Origin: Terrilactibacillus tamarindi
GTDB taxonomy: Bacteria; Bacillota; Bacilli; Bacillales; Sporolactobacillaceae
Direction of reading: 5' to 3'
DNA length: 64,000 nt
Assembly: GCF_009718825.1 (NCBI RefSeq)
Contig: NZ_WNHB01000006.1
Location: forward strand, 94,699 to 158,698
Positions 27,827-36,975 of the stretch are shown piece after piece. The stretch's first letter is position 1; every line of letters starts with the position of its first letter. The position numbers were made by a program, and so were the translations under genes. The notes beneath the pieces were generated by a model. The model did no database searches. It was given only the letters and a program-made list of their open reading frames with translations, and was not told the origin of the DNA.

Positions 27827-27854
27827 AGAACTGCAATAATTAACTCGCAGTTCT
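27827..27854 (-). terminator. Terminator of the 27867-28139 gene
   Basis: AGAACTGC and GCAGTTCT arms followed on the minus strand by TTTCTTTTTG. Confidence 0.75.
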
Positions 27855-27866
27855 TCTAAGACTGTC

Positions 27867-28139
27867 CTAACCCAAGTTCTTCTTAATTCTTATTCCAATC
27901 CTTTTACTTAGTTTTATATTGATAATCAGACCTCCAATACACATCACACCAATCACACCAGAAAACAGACCCATCAAAAATGTCATTTCTTTTGTAATAT
28001 AATCGCTAATATTTATTACCATAATAAGAATGATAAGGGCAAATATTGTTCTCCGATGGCTTTTCAATATTCTCATGCTCTTTTTATCATCTTCAAGATT
28101 ACTATTTATTCGATGGACTGACCGTAACATATTTAGCAC
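27867..28139 (-). CDS. Small two-helix membrane protein
   Basis: 90 residues, not recognised. Two hydrophobic helices, FALIILIMVINISDYI and FLMGLFSGVIGVMCIGGLII, with basic ends that predict both termini in the cytoplasm. It has its own terminator and stands alone upstream of the tns operon. Confidence 0.6.
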   Translation of the reverse strand: MLNMLRSVHRINSNLEDDKKSMRILKSHRRTIFALIILIMVINISDYITKEMTFLMGLFSGVIGVMCIGGLIINIKLSKRIGIRIKKNLG

Positions 28140-28240
28140 TTTCTCTGCCTCCTTTTTTGTCGTTGTATTTTATTATAGATTTAGCGAAGATATCTATAAT
28201 CTAAAATAATGGAAACTGAAGGAGAATTACTAAGCCCTGA

Positions 28241-28423
28241 TTAATCATCTTCTAATAGGGGATTTTTCTTATAAACTACAAATTGCTTTATCTCCTCTTC
28301 CGTTAAGTCTTCTACATCGACATTTTTCGATTTACAATACTCCAGCAATGCCCGAACTTTGACTTTGTAATGTGATGGAACAGCATAGACACCATCATCA
28401 ATATCAAAATCATCATCAAACAT
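28241..28423 (-). CDS. Small acidic protein
   Basis: About 60 residues from ATG 28423 (MFDDDFDIDDG). Looks like a small, soluble, helical protein (VRALLEYCKSKNVDVEDLTEEEIKQFVV) such as those found on plasmids; no function can be assigned. A GTG start five codons earlier is possible. Confidence 0.5.
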   Translation of the reverse strand: MFDDDFDIDDGVYAVPSHYKVKVRALLEYCKSKNVDVEDLTEEEIKQFVVYKKNPLLEDD

Positions 28424-28462
28424 TATAAACACCACCATTTACCCAGATATATTCTCAACACC

Positions 28463-29005
28463 TCAATCAATAAAACATTTAAAAGCTCCAGCAATTTTCC
28501 ATTTCATACTTGACTCTCTTATGTTATTTTCAATATATTTCAAGAATGCACCATATCCCTCCATATATATTTTGCCCTCAATAAAGAACACCAACATCGA
28601 GAATTCCACTCTTAACGAATCCCATGCTGACACCTTTACTTCGTCAGTAATAATATTGGATTGAAAACAAGGAAATCTCCCCTCTTCTGCCAGTTCAACT
28701 AACTCTTTTAATGATGATAATTCAGCAATCACTACCGAAGCCGATTCAAAACAATCTGTGTCCCATTGCTCTTGAGGATACATCGAATATTGATATTGCA
28801 TAAATTCCTGCAATTGTTCTAAGGCTACCGTTTCTTTAATCTCAAAAATGACTTCTTCATGAGTTTCATTTATTTCGTACAAGGTAATATCCAAGTGTTT
28901 ATTTAACTCATCTATCAATCCTTCTAATGTAACCTCTAACTTATCCAATCTTTTTTTATCAACTTCCAATCTATAACAAATTCCCATTTGCAGATATTGC
29001 CCCAT
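28463..29005 (-). CDS. Hypothetical protein
   Basis: 180 residues, acidic, soluble, not recognised. Contains MGICYRLEVDKKRLDKLEVTLE near the start. Its ATG touches the stop of the upstream gene (29005), so they are coupled. No catalytic motif visible. Confidence 0.55.
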   Translation of the reverse strand: MGQYLQMGICYRLEVDKKRLDKLEVTLEGLIDELNKHLDITLYEINETHEEVIFEIKETVALEQLQEFMQYQYSMYPQEQWDTDCFESASVVIAELSSLKELVELAEEGRFPCFQSNIITDEVKVSAWDSLRVEFSMLVFFIEGKIYMEGYGAFLKYIENNIRESSMKWKIAGAFKCFID

Positions 29006-29439
29006 TATTCTCCCTCTCCTTTACCTCTATCCTTACTTCCTTCTCCCTGTTCCTTTATATATTCAATCAACAACTTTTTCAGGTCCATTGATAAAATCTT
29101 AGAACTGCTTATTATTTCTTTGGGAGGTGTGTCTTCGATATCTCTCTTTGCATGTTTCAATCTATATTGATACATTCTCTTCATGGCATCGAGGTCAAAA
29201 AAACCATCTCCTTCTATGTAACTATCAAATTCATCTTTCTCATATTCAGCAAAGTCCACTTGTTGTACCAGAATTTTTGCTTGAGTAAAACTAAGTTGAA
29301 AATGTTCAATAATTTTCGGAAATGGTAAATCGCTCATGAAACTAACCGCTAATCGCCTTCTCTCTTCATCATTTGCTCCAGCAACAATAATTTTTATTGC
29401 TTGAAATAAGCCATTTTCATGCCCTTCCCAGTAGCCCAT
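29005..29439 (-). CDS. Hypothetical protein, possibly the C-terminal part of a longer broken ORF
   Basis: 144 residues, helical and charged; contains LSFTQAKILVQQVDF, which could be a DNA-binding helix pair, and ends in a Gly/Glu/Lys-rich tail. The frame stays open upstream for 49 codons to a TGA at 29587, beyond which the DUF2442-like frame continues. It may therefore start at MGYWEG (29439) or be part of one split gene. Confidence 0.5.
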   Translation of the reverse strand: MGYWEGHENGLFQAIKIIVAGANDEERRRLAVSFMSDLPFPKIIEHFQLSFTQAKILVQQVDFAEYEKDEFDSYIEGDGFFDLDAMKRMYQYRLKHAKRDIEDTPPKEIISSSKILSMDLKKLLIEYIKEQGEGSKDRGKGEGE

Positions 29440-29586
29440 TTTATATTCTTCAGTATCTCGTAAACCCTTTTCCGCTTCATATCTTTCAACACTATCAATC
29501 GTTCCTTCTGCTCCATGCCCTATAACTTTGCCTAAGTAGGTACTGGATTGAAATAAAATTTCATTGTCAAAGTCTACACCATTTTT

Positions 29587-29775
29587 TCAAGCGACCGTAC
29601 CAGAATTTTCATCAATAAATGCTGTTCGGAACATATCTATTTCATCACGAATCTCTGCTAACTTCCCCATATTATCATTTTGTAAGAATTGCTTGATATC
29701 TAAGAGCCGATACTCTCCATTATCAAATGCCAAAATTATTTTAAATGTGCCAGTAAATATCGATTTTACTCTCAT
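29587..29775 (-). pseudogene. DUF2442-type protein ended early by TGA
   Basis: The frame from ATG 29775 (AAAGGAGAG eight bases ahead) gives MRVKSIFTGTFKIILAF, NGEYRLLDIKQFL and FRTAFIDENSGTVA, the DUF2442 pattern. Homologs continue as GTVxWxNGVDFDPEILY. Here TGA (29587-29589) stands where Trp is expected, and the next codons read KNGVDFDNEILFQSS in the same frame. A single G-to-A change explains it. The family is small and often found beside toxin-antitoxin genes. Confidence 0.7.
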
Positions 29776-29826
29776 ACCTTTTTCTCTCCTTTCCATCCAA
29801 ATAAACTAAACTTGTTTTTATCCATT

Positions 29827-30654
29827 TCATCTAATAGAGCCAGTGATTTTTTGTATTCCACTAAAATAGTGGTTTCTGACATAATCCTCAAAGTTGCCAT
29901 TATTCACATACTCGGTTAGATTACTACATGTTTCCTCTAATTGTAGATGACTATTTTCCTTAAAATCATCCATATCTAATACAATTTTATCTCCAGGTAA
30001 CTTAGTAAAATGCTCTATGAAAAAATCATCGATAGTTTCCAAATAAACATTACTAAAATCAGTGGTTCTGGAAAATTGCTCAACAAAAATTAATTTATTT
30101 TTAATGAAAGAACATATATCCTCCAATGTTTCCTTATTAATTTCTTGGGAATCTGTAAATAATGGTATATCTATGTAGATGAGCGGAATTTTGTTTTTTA
30201 AGCAAAATTCCCATTTTAAAAAATCAGATGTCTTCATTTTGAATATCAGATTATCTTGCTCTTCAATGAAGTGATTTTTTTCATTAACCTCAATTGCACA
30301 ATTTTGCATAAGTGATTCAGGGTTCTTTTCAAAGAAGCTAATTCCTCTAAATCCTGAGAAGTCAAACCTTAGAAAATCATTTCTACCTTTTCCACTTCTT
30401 AGCTCATGATGTTTAAACTGTGGGACAAAGTGCCAGTCAAATCTTATTTGATTTAAACCTCCGATTATATTACCCACGATATATTCCCATCGTTTACGAT
30501 TATTACAACCAGTACAATCACAGTTTTTTACCAACACTAACCCTGAATATTTACAAATACTATAATTTCTATTGAGTGTTGTGTGGTTATATCTCCAGTT
30601 CCTATCCCTGACAGTATCATCAATCATATTCTTTATTTCTCGCAAACTATTCAC
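29827..30654 (-). CDS. Hypothetical protein with Cys cluster
   Basis: 275 residues, not recognised. A CDCTGCNNRKRW segment near residues 45-56 could bind metal. Rich in aromatic residues, no membrane helix, several charged helices in the C-terminal half. Followed downstream by the DUF2442 cluster on the same strand. Confidence 0.6.
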   Translation of the reverse strand: MNSLREIKNMIDDTVRDRNWRYNHTTLNRNYSICKYSGLVLVKNCDCTGCNNRKRWEYIVGNIIGGLNQIRFDWHFVPQFKHHELRSGKGRNDFLRFDFSGFRGISFFEKNPESLMQNCAIEVNEKNHFIEEQDNLIFKMKTSDFLKWEFCLKNKIPLIYIDIPLFTDSQEINKETLEDICSFIKNKLIFVEQFSRTTDFSNVYLETIDDFFIEHFTKLPGDKIVLDMDDFKENSHLQLEETCSNLTEYVNNGNFEDYVRNHYFSGIQKITGSIR

Positions 30655-31202
30655 CTGTTATTTCTCCTTTACTTCTTCATTTTCTTATTTGGCAATTGAC
30701 AAAGAGTTTTCTTATGGTTAAAAGCACTTTTTCTATCCTTAATTCCTCTTAGTTCATTCCTTCCAAATTCTCTCGTAACTTGATTGGTGGTAATTATGGA
30801 AAACCACCCGTTTTGTTTCAGTTTTTCAGTGACATTTCAAAAGAGTTTCCACTTTCTACTTTTCAAGGAACGCAAAAAAGACCATATTTATTCATTGTAA
30901 GAACACATAGGTGGGAATATCCATAGGGGAAAAACCTTTCTGGATATAACCAAAGAACCTATATGAAATACAATAAATAAATACGGCCTCTTACCGTTGT
31001 CAGATAATAATACATTTAAAAATAAATGTATGAATTAGTTTCAAAATTTCTTTTAAAGCAACAAATTAATTTACGTTGCCTATGCTGATAATTTACACCC
31101 ATATTTTTTATATGTCAATAACTTTTTTATCAGCTATTGTCTTACCAATTAATCTAATAAGAAACTTGCAGTCATCACTTTTAAGAAACTATAATACTAT
31201 AC
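30655..31202. other. Non-coding region with long hairpin
   Basis: 548 bp with no supported gene. It contains the 116-nt imperfect hairpin listed next; the remainder is AT-rich without repeats. Confidence 0.55.
30877..30992. ncRNA. 116-nt imperfect hairpin, possible structured RNA or MITE relic
   Basis: The left arm ACCATATTTATTCATTGTA pairs with TACAATAAATAAATACGGC at the right end. Inside them ACATAGGT pairs with ACCTATAT and ATATCCA with TGGATAT, leaving small internal loops and a GGGGAAAAACC tip. The paired pattern across the whole length is beyond a normal terminator. Strand and function unknown. Confidence 0.4.
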
Positions 31203-31592
31203 CTATGCCGATTCACTTTGTAGCTTTTTCATCATCGTTATCAGCATTTTCATTATCTCTTCTATAAGTTTATTAATTCTCTCGTATTCTTGCATACTGA
31301 GAAAATTATTCTGAAGAGAGACATCCAGCCAATATATTGTCTCATTTAAGCTACCCAAACTAATACTATAGAAGCTAAATTCCCTATTTTTGTACATTTG
31401 GCTATTCCCTTCAGTAATATTTGCCCCAATACTGGTACAACTGCGTTTAATTTGCGACACTATATTATATCTTTCATCGGCTGGAAAATTCTTTACAAGC
31501 TGATATATCATTTTGTTTAACTCCATACATTTTTCAAGCACCTTTAATTTCTTGGGATTTTTATATCTGATTTCATCCATTTTATTTGTCAC
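31203..31592 (-). CDS. Four-helix-bundle protein (23S rRNA IVP / Avd-like family)
   Basis: 129 residues. The family signature QIKRSCTSIGANITEGNSQ is clear, within a four-helix layout. Such proteins are related to the accessory protein Avd of diversity-generating retroelements but also occur alone; no reverse transcriptase is near. Function unknown. Start at ATG 31592 overlaps no other gene. Confidence 0.85.
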   Translation of the reverse strand: MTNKMDEIRYKNPKKLKVLEKCMELNKMIYQLVKNFPADERYNIVSQIKRSCTSIGANITEGNSQMYKNREFSFYSISLGSLNETIYWLDVSLQNNFLSMQEYERINKLIEEIMKMLITMMKKLQSESA

Positions 31593-31615
31593 TATTATCT
31601 TCCTCCTTTTGTTTT

Positions 31616-31910
31616 TTAAGCTGTTCTGTATAAGTTTTCAAGATTTCTAACATCATCCGTTACATTCAGGTGAAACTGCTCTCTTACAGCGATAATGGTG
31701 CTGTAACTAATTTCCGCTAACTTAAATCGGATTTCTTCCAGTTCCACAACGCTATTGTCTTCAAAACACAATTCTAAAAAGGCTTCCTTTAACTCCTTTA
31801 CTTTCTCCTGCATTTGCTCCAGCTCTTCTATCTCCAGTGGTTGTAATGAATGGAGAAATAGCGTTCTTTCCAGTTGGTCGATGGCTATTTTAATTTGTTC
31901 TATAGTCCAT
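31616..31910 (-). pseudogene. Small helical protein gene with N-terminal frameshift
   Basis: The long open part reads TIEQIKIAIDQLERTLFLHS and on to RNLENLYRTA, but no start codon exists in that frame. ATG 31908-31910 has a good AAAGGAG site and is one base out of frame (MDYRTN, then stop). Loss of one base near 31902 would restore MD-IEQIK. Translation from the inner ATG 31813 (MQEKVKEL) would give 65 residues. Not recognised. Confidence 0.5.
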
Positions 31911-32719
31911 CAGCTCCTTTCATTAAAATGATAAATCCCAATTATTATTACTGCTATTATTCTTTTTCTGATAAGTTAATTATAAGAAATATACAAGGCG
32001 AAAACGATAGTATAAGTGTTCTATATGGTCTGACCCTCATAAAAATATGTTTTAATTACTATTTTGTTGGAATGAATTCCGCTATTTGTTAATCAATTCA
32101 TGCTACATATTGTTCTTTTGGTAACAAAAGAACTCCTTTAATCAAAATCATCTAACGTAGTTGCCAAAACCTTAAGAATCAAGAGATTATAACCAAAAAC
32201 TGTAACTTATAAACCATCTTGACTGTTATCCAACAAGACACTGATAAATGTCTACATACGTGGATTAGTAGGAGCTACAAAAATATTTAAACAAACTAAT
32301 AAAACTATCTGAGGGTTCAATGGTAATATATGTTTCTAAAGAGCTAATCCCCCTATGATAGTCTCTGTTGCCAATATAGCAGTTGAGGTAAAACTATTTT
32401 AGCTCTATGAAATAGAGCAGTTGGTCGATTTTTCCTATAAAATTGTTTTGATTAAAAGTTTTCTTTTGTCTTTTGCTTATACTAAATCATCATAGATTAA
32501 GTTAAAATAGACGAATAGTAGCCCTTAAAGGCGAAAAGAAGTCAAATGACATAGACATAAAATCTTTTGAATATCTTCTTGATATTTGTCTATAGTAAAA
32601 TATGTAGTTCTTTTAGAACCTTTGAGATTTTCTTCAAAACGATAATAGCAGTTTTATTTATGCAGTCAGTTAAAAATTCCACCAAAAGTATAGTGATTCC
32701 CCTTTCCTCCAACACAAAA
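31911..32719. other. Long AT-rich non-coding region
   Basis: About 800 bp downstream of the replication-like gene with no supported gene. The part at 32440-32560 (TTTTGATTAAAAGTT, later GAATAGTAGCCCTTAAAGGC) has a partial match at 44580-44690 (TTTTGATTAAAAGTT, later GAATAGAAGGCTGTAAAGCC). A replication origin or regulatory region is possible but not shown. Confidence 0.4.
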
Positions 32720-32743
32720 AACCTGCCAATCAATCAGCAGGTT
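32720..32743 (-). terminator. Terminator overlapping a stop codon
   Basis: AACCTGC and GCAGGTT arms followed by TTTTTTG on the minus strand. The left arm includes the last codons of the gene that ends at 32730. Confidence 0.85.
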
Positions 32744-33989
32744 CAACATCATAATACAGATGTTCAATTATGGATTTCTCTAATAATTGTTCACGAATAG
32801 ACGTAGGATTTACATATACCTTTTTAGCAAATCCCTCACCAAAGCACTGTTCAATTTTCTTCTTGGAAATACGGAACATACTTGTAATACCATTTTCATT
32901 TAATCGCTTTACACGTTCTTCTGCTTCCGATAGAACTTGATGATTAAGAGCAGGAACAGTATAGAAATTGACCAATTTAAACTCGTTTCTCTTTCCTCTT
33001 ATTGCTTGTGCAACACCCAAGAGGCTACTTGGTACATTTTCTTCCCGAATCTTCTTTATTAATCCTAATACTGCAAACATATTGACCGCTCGGCTACATA
33101 TCGTTTGGTCTTTACCTACCATCTTTTCCATATGCGTGGTGGACTGAAAAAAGATACTTTCACCTTTAAAGCTGTGCTCCTTTTCCAAGATATGCTTAAC
33201 TCCCCAATCGTTGAGATGCTCCAGCAAGGGCAAATAACTTTTGATGAAACCAAACAAATTCGGGAAATCTCTTTGTATCTCAATATCTGCACGTTTAATG
33301 ATATCCATATTTTTTTCATACTTTTTCTCTCGCAAGATTTCCCACTGTCTCTCTGAATAAACGATACCTAAATCGGAAGCCAATCTTCTTCTGGCATTAT
33401 TAATACTATATATCGAGCCAATTTCAGCTCCTTCACGTATTTCAATCAAGTCAAAGATATTCAATCCATGAACGGTATGCTTTACTGCATCTTTAGAGTA
33501 ATACCTGTAAACACCTTTACCATCCTGCTTAATCCACGCTTGATTTCCTTCAATAAATACACATGCTCTTGTTTCATTGATATTCCATTTCTGAAATCCT
33601 TTAAAATATAAGCGAAAATCTATTGTTTGCATGTAATCCATAAATTCTCTGTGCTTGGAAATCCTTGCTGGAATACTTATAGGATGCTCTGTTATACTAC
33701 TGGTAGTGGTTAAAATTTCATAATTTTTATTTTGTAAGAGTCCTTCTCGCAAAAGGACTTTTTCTTTTTTTCCAGGTTTTATATAGTGGGTTTGAGTCCC
33801 ACTTTCTATCTTTTTATCTTCTTTTTGTTTTAACATGAAAACAGCATCTCTAATTTCTTTTCCAGTTGCACCTTCAGCTTCCATTTTACCTTTTAGCCTA
33901 TCAATCCTTTGCTGTTTCCTAAACTGCTCTTTCTTTATCTTACTATCTACTATTCTTGGTTTTAATTTATTTGAATCTCCTTGTTTCAT
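32730..33989 (-). CDS. Possible plasmid replication/primase-like protein
   Basis: 419 residues, basic. Middle part ACVFIEGNQAWIKQDGKGVYRYYSKDA...NIFDLIEI has the layout of a DnaG CHC2 zinc-finger domain but without the metal ligands. The C-terminal half looks like winged-helix replication proteins (HMEKMVGKDQTICSRAVNMFAVLGLI). I infer a role in replication initiation of the ancestral plasmid. Not certain; it could be another DNA-binding protein. It overlaps the small upstream gene by 1 bp and has its own terminator. Confidence 0.5.
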   Translation of the reverse strand: MKQGDSNKLKPRIVDSKIKKEQFRKQQRIDRLKGKMEAEGATGKEIRDAVFMLKQKEDKKIESGTQTHYIKPGKKEKVLLREGLLQNKNYEILTTTSSITEHPISIPARISKHREFMDYMQTIDFRLYFKGFQKWNINETRACVFIEGNQAWIKQDGKGVYRYYSKDAVKHTVHGLNIFDLIEIREGAEIGSIYSINNARRRLASDLGIVYSERQWEILREKKYEKNMDIIKRADIEIQRDFPNLFGFIKSYLPLLEHLNDWGVKHILEKEHSFKGESIFFQSTTHMEKMVGKDQTICSRAVNMFAVLGLIKKIREENVPSSLLGVAQAIRGKRNEFKLVNFYTVPALNHQVLSEAEERVKRLNENGITSMFRISKKKIEQCFGEGFAKKVYVNPTSIREQLLEKSIIEHLYYDVEPAD

Positions 33990-34186
33990 TACTTCTCACC
34001 ATTTTTGGAGGCTTTCAATCTTGCAAACATAGCATTAAATTGTACAACTGTTTTATCAACATGTGCTACTCTTTCTTGGTGATTGTAGGCAGAAGCCATT
34101 TGCTCGATTCTCATTCGATTTATTTTATCTTTTTCACCGTTCTCCATATTGCTCAGGTTCTTTTCATTTTCAGTAAATGATTTCAT
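33989..34186 (-). CDS. Small hypothetical protein upstream of the replication-like gene
   Basis: 65 residues, charged, helical, with AGGAGG ahead of ATG. Its end touches the start of the next gene (33989), so both are translated together. Could be a copy-control or accessory protein. Not recognised. Confidence 0.55.
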   Translation of the reverse strand: MKSFTENEKNLSNMENGEKDKINRMRIEQMASAYNHQERVAHVDKTVVQFNAMFARLKASKNGEK

Positions 34187-34418
34187 ATCAAAATTCCTCC
34201 TTCTTTGATTTATTGTTTCTATAATATAAATTTACCTACATATTTCATCATTGCCTATAGACGAATGGTTTTATAGTGTCTTACTAACTTATTACAATAA
34301 TGATAGCATCACCATTCTCCTTTTTATGTATAATCAGGACACACATATTTTAATTACTGCGTGTTTTTCTTCTGTGTTAGAATAGATGATACATTATGAT
34401 TTATTTTGAGGTGTAATT

Positions 34419-35954
34419 ATGTTAGTTAATCAGATTTACGATACGACTATTGAATATGGAAAAAGAGTAGGAAAAAGCATCCGAAAAAAAATCGGGCAAT
34501 TCTTTACTCCACCTTCCATTGCAAATTATATGGCAAGTTTAATGGAATGCAATCAATCAACTATCCGAATTTTAGATACAGGGGCAGGAACAGGAATTCT
34601 AACAGCAGGATTATGTGAAAGGTTTTTGGAACATGACACCATTACACACGTACACATCGACTTATACGAAAACGATGAAAATGTACTTTCTCTCCTAAGA
34701 GAGAATATGGAATTGGTTCGTACTACATTGGAACAAAACGGAAAGATAGTCTCCTATACCGTCTTTGAAGAGAATTTTATTCTAAGTCATGACGACTTTT
34801 GGAATGATAGGGAAGAGAAGTCAAAGGGCGAACTATACGATGTAATTATTAGCAATCCCCCTTATAAGAAAATTGCCAAATCTGAACCTGAATCAGTTGT
34901 AATGGATAGTGTCGTTCATGGGCAACCGAATATTTATTTTCTATTCATGGCAATGGCCGCAAAATTGTTGAAGCCAAACGGAGAATTGATTTTTATTACT
35001 CCACGTAGTTTTACAAGCGGTCTTTATTTTCGTAAATTTAGAGAGTATTTTTTGAATACTGTTCGATTGACCAACATTCACCTTTTTCATTCACGATTAG
35101 ATGTGTTTGACGGAGACAAGGTACTCCAAGAAGCGATTATATTAAGAGCAGTTAAAACCACACAAGCAACTGATAGTATTCTTATTTCAGCCAGTCAAGA
35201 TATGTACACTGGAGAGAGCTTTGTCCATGAAGTGCCTTATGGCACTGTTGTAGATATGAGTTCAGAAAACTTATTTATGTTAATTCCTTCATCAGTAGAA
35301 GAAGTAGAATTGCTTACGATAGTGAACTCATGGGATTATAACTTGATTGAGTTGGGGTATAAATTAAAAACTGGTCCTGTTGTAGATTTTCGAGCCTTAG
35401 ACCTGATAAAAGAAGAGTCAGAAGAAAATACCGTTCCTCTTCTATGGGCGAATCACTTTGAAAATAACAGAATTACTTTCCCTGTTTCTGTATCCAAGAA
35501 TCCACAATATATAGTCGATACAGAAGATAGTAAAAGTGTCTTATTACCAAGCAGAAATTATTTATTGGTCAAGCGATTTACAAGCAAAGAAGAGCGAAGA
35601 AGGGTTCAATGTTCCCTCTATTTCGCAGATGAATTTATAAATGAGAAAGTCGGAGTAGAAAACCATTTGAACTATATCACGAAGCTAAAAGGAGAAATAA
35701 CAAAAGAGGAAATGTACGGATTATTTGTTCTATTTAATAGTTCCTACATTGATATTTACTATAGAATCTTGAATGGCAGTACACAGGTCAACGCTACGGA
35801 ATTCAATGCGATTCCCCTCCCTTCCTTAGACGATATAATAAGAATGGGTAAAAGGTTATTAGAAACAAACTCTATTACAACAGAAACTTGTGATACGATT
35901 ATTGAAGAGATGTTTATAGTCCAAAACTCAAAGCAAGAACGAAATGTAGGATAA
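34419..35954 (+). CDS. Adenine-specific DNA methyltransferase, BsuBI/PstI type
   Basis: 511 residues. SAM motif I is DTGAGTGIL, motif IV is SNPPY, typical of N6-adenine methylases of the gamma/Eco57I-like order; the tail holds a target-recognition part. The endonuclease gene follows 16 bp downstream. M.BsuBI and M.PstI methylate CTGCAG, so this recognition is likely but not proven. Plus strand, opposite to most of the island. Confidence 0.9.
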   Translation: MLVNQIYDTTIEYGKRVGKSIRKKIGQFFTPPSIANYMASLMECNQSTIRILDTGAGTGILTAGLCERFLEHDTITHVHIDLYENDENVLSLLRENMELVRTTLEQNGKIVSYTVFEENFILSHDDFWNDREEKSKGELYDVIISNPPYKKIAKSEPESVVMDSVVHGQPNIYFLFMAMAAKLLKPNGELIFITPRSFTSGLYFRKFREYFLNTVRLTNIHLFHSRLDVFDGDKVLQEAIILRAVKTTQATDSILISASQDMYTGESFVHEVPYGTVVDMSSENLFMLIPSSVEEVELLTIVNSWDYNLIELGYKLKTGPVVDFRALDLIKEESEENTVPLLWANHFENNRITFPVSVSKNPQYIVDTEDSKSVLLPSRNYLLVKRFTSKEERRRVQCSLYFADEFINEKVGVENHLNYITKLKGEITKEEMYGLFVLFNSSYIDIYYRILNGSTQVNATEFNAIPLPSLDDIIRMGKRLLETNSITTETCDTIIEEMFIVQNSKQERNVG

Positions 35955-35970
35955 AAAGGGAGTTTTAGAA

Positions 35971-36909
35971 ATGGGAAAGCTGGAAGATGCAAAAGACATA
36001 TTAAAACAATTAGGTATGCCAAAACAGCAATATAACGATAGAAGTGGCTATGTATTATTAGCATTGGCAGGAGTAAAAGAAGAGGATAGTTGGGTTGATG
36101 CTTCAATTAATTCCTTACGAATTGTAGATATGATGAACTTCATGGCTCAACATTATGATAAAGTGTACAAGCCTAATAGCCGAGAAACAATCAGAAAAGA
36201 ATCTATCCATCAGTTTGTAGACGGTGCGATTGCTGTTTCCAATGATGACGATGACGAAAGGGCTACTAATAGCCCGAAGTATTCCTATCGTTTAGCCGAT
36301 GAAACCTTAGAAGTGATTCAAGCATACGGTACAGAAGAGTGGGAAGAAAAGTTAGGGGAATGGTTAGAGAACCACGAAACCCTTGTTGAACAATATACAC
36401 AGGTTCGGGAAATGGCGATGATTCCTGTTGTTGCAAATGGTCAAGAGCTTCATTTCAGCCCAGGGAAACATAACCAGCTTCAAAAAGCCATTATCGAAGA
36501 GTTTGCACCACGCTTTGCCCCAGGTGCAGAAGTCTTATATGTAGGAGATACAAAGAAGAAAGACCTGATTAAAAATCGAGAGAAATTGCAATCATTGGGG
36601 GTTCTCATTACAGACCACGATAAGCTACCTGATGTGGTTCTATACGTAGAAGAGAAGAATTGGCTGTATTTTGTTGAAGCTGTCACTTCTGTAGGACCCA
36701 TTTCAATGAAGAGAATCAATGAAATCCAAGCTATGTTAAATGATTGTGATTGCGGAATTGTTTATGTTACAACATTCTTAGATATGTCAGCTAAAAATGG
36801 ATTCAAGAAATTTATTGACCAAATTGCATGGGAAACAGAGATTTGGGTAGCAGATAATCCAGACCACATGATACATTTAAATGGAGATAGATTTTTCGGT
36901 CCTCGTTAG
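35971..36909 (+). CDS. Type II restriction endonuclease, BsuBI/PstI family
   Basis: 312 residues. The C-terminal catalytic part has VVLYVEEKNWLYFVEAVTSVGPISMKR, matching the BsuBI/PstI restriction-enzyme domain where the E..EAV..GP pattern is conserved; ELHFSPGKHNQL is a second family block. Expected cut is at CTGCAG. Start follows AAAGGGAG. With the methylase it can act as an addiction module that keeps the island in the cell. Confidence 0.9.
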   Translation: MGKLEDAKDILKQLGMPKQQYNDRSGYVLLALAGVKEEDSWVDASINSLRIVDMMNFMAQHYDKVYKPNSRETIRKESIHQFVDGAIAVSNDDDDERATNSPKYSYRLADETLEVIQAYGTEEWEEKLGEWLENHETLVEQYTQVREMAMIPVVANGQELHFSPGKHNQLQKAIIEEFAPRFAPGAEVLYVGDTKKKDLIKNREKLQSLGVLITDHDKLPDVVLYVEEKNWLYFVEAVTSVGPISMKRINEIQAMLNDCDCGIVYVTTFLDMSAKNGFKKFIDQIAWETEIWVADNPDHMIHLNGDRFFGPR

Positions 36910-36955
36910 AAAAGAATTCGATAATTACAAGAAAAAATGCTATAAGATATTAGCA

Positions 36956-36975
36956 GAAGCTCCTTATGGGGCTTC
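36956..36975 (+). terminator. Terminator of the restriction-modification pair
   Basis: GAAGCTCC and GGGGCTTC stem, loop TTAT, followed by TTTCATTTTG. Confidence 0.75.

Larger units (their letters stand above)
27308..27866. other. Intergenic region upstream of the tns operon; candidate res site
   Basis: 559 bp. Next to the recombinase start an imperfect inverted repeat GACTTAAAAACTG / CAGTTGCTCTTTAAGTC spans about 27326-27380, with an inner TTGGACTATCAATGTCCAG. Such paired inverted sites upstream of a serine resolvase gene are the usual place for its recombination site. The rest holds two hairpins and no supported gene. Confidence 0.45.

Noticed and set aside
31203..31592. Diversity-generating retroelement (Avd-like protein)
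   Set aside because: No reverse transcriptase or template/variable repeat nearby; the four-helix family is common alone.
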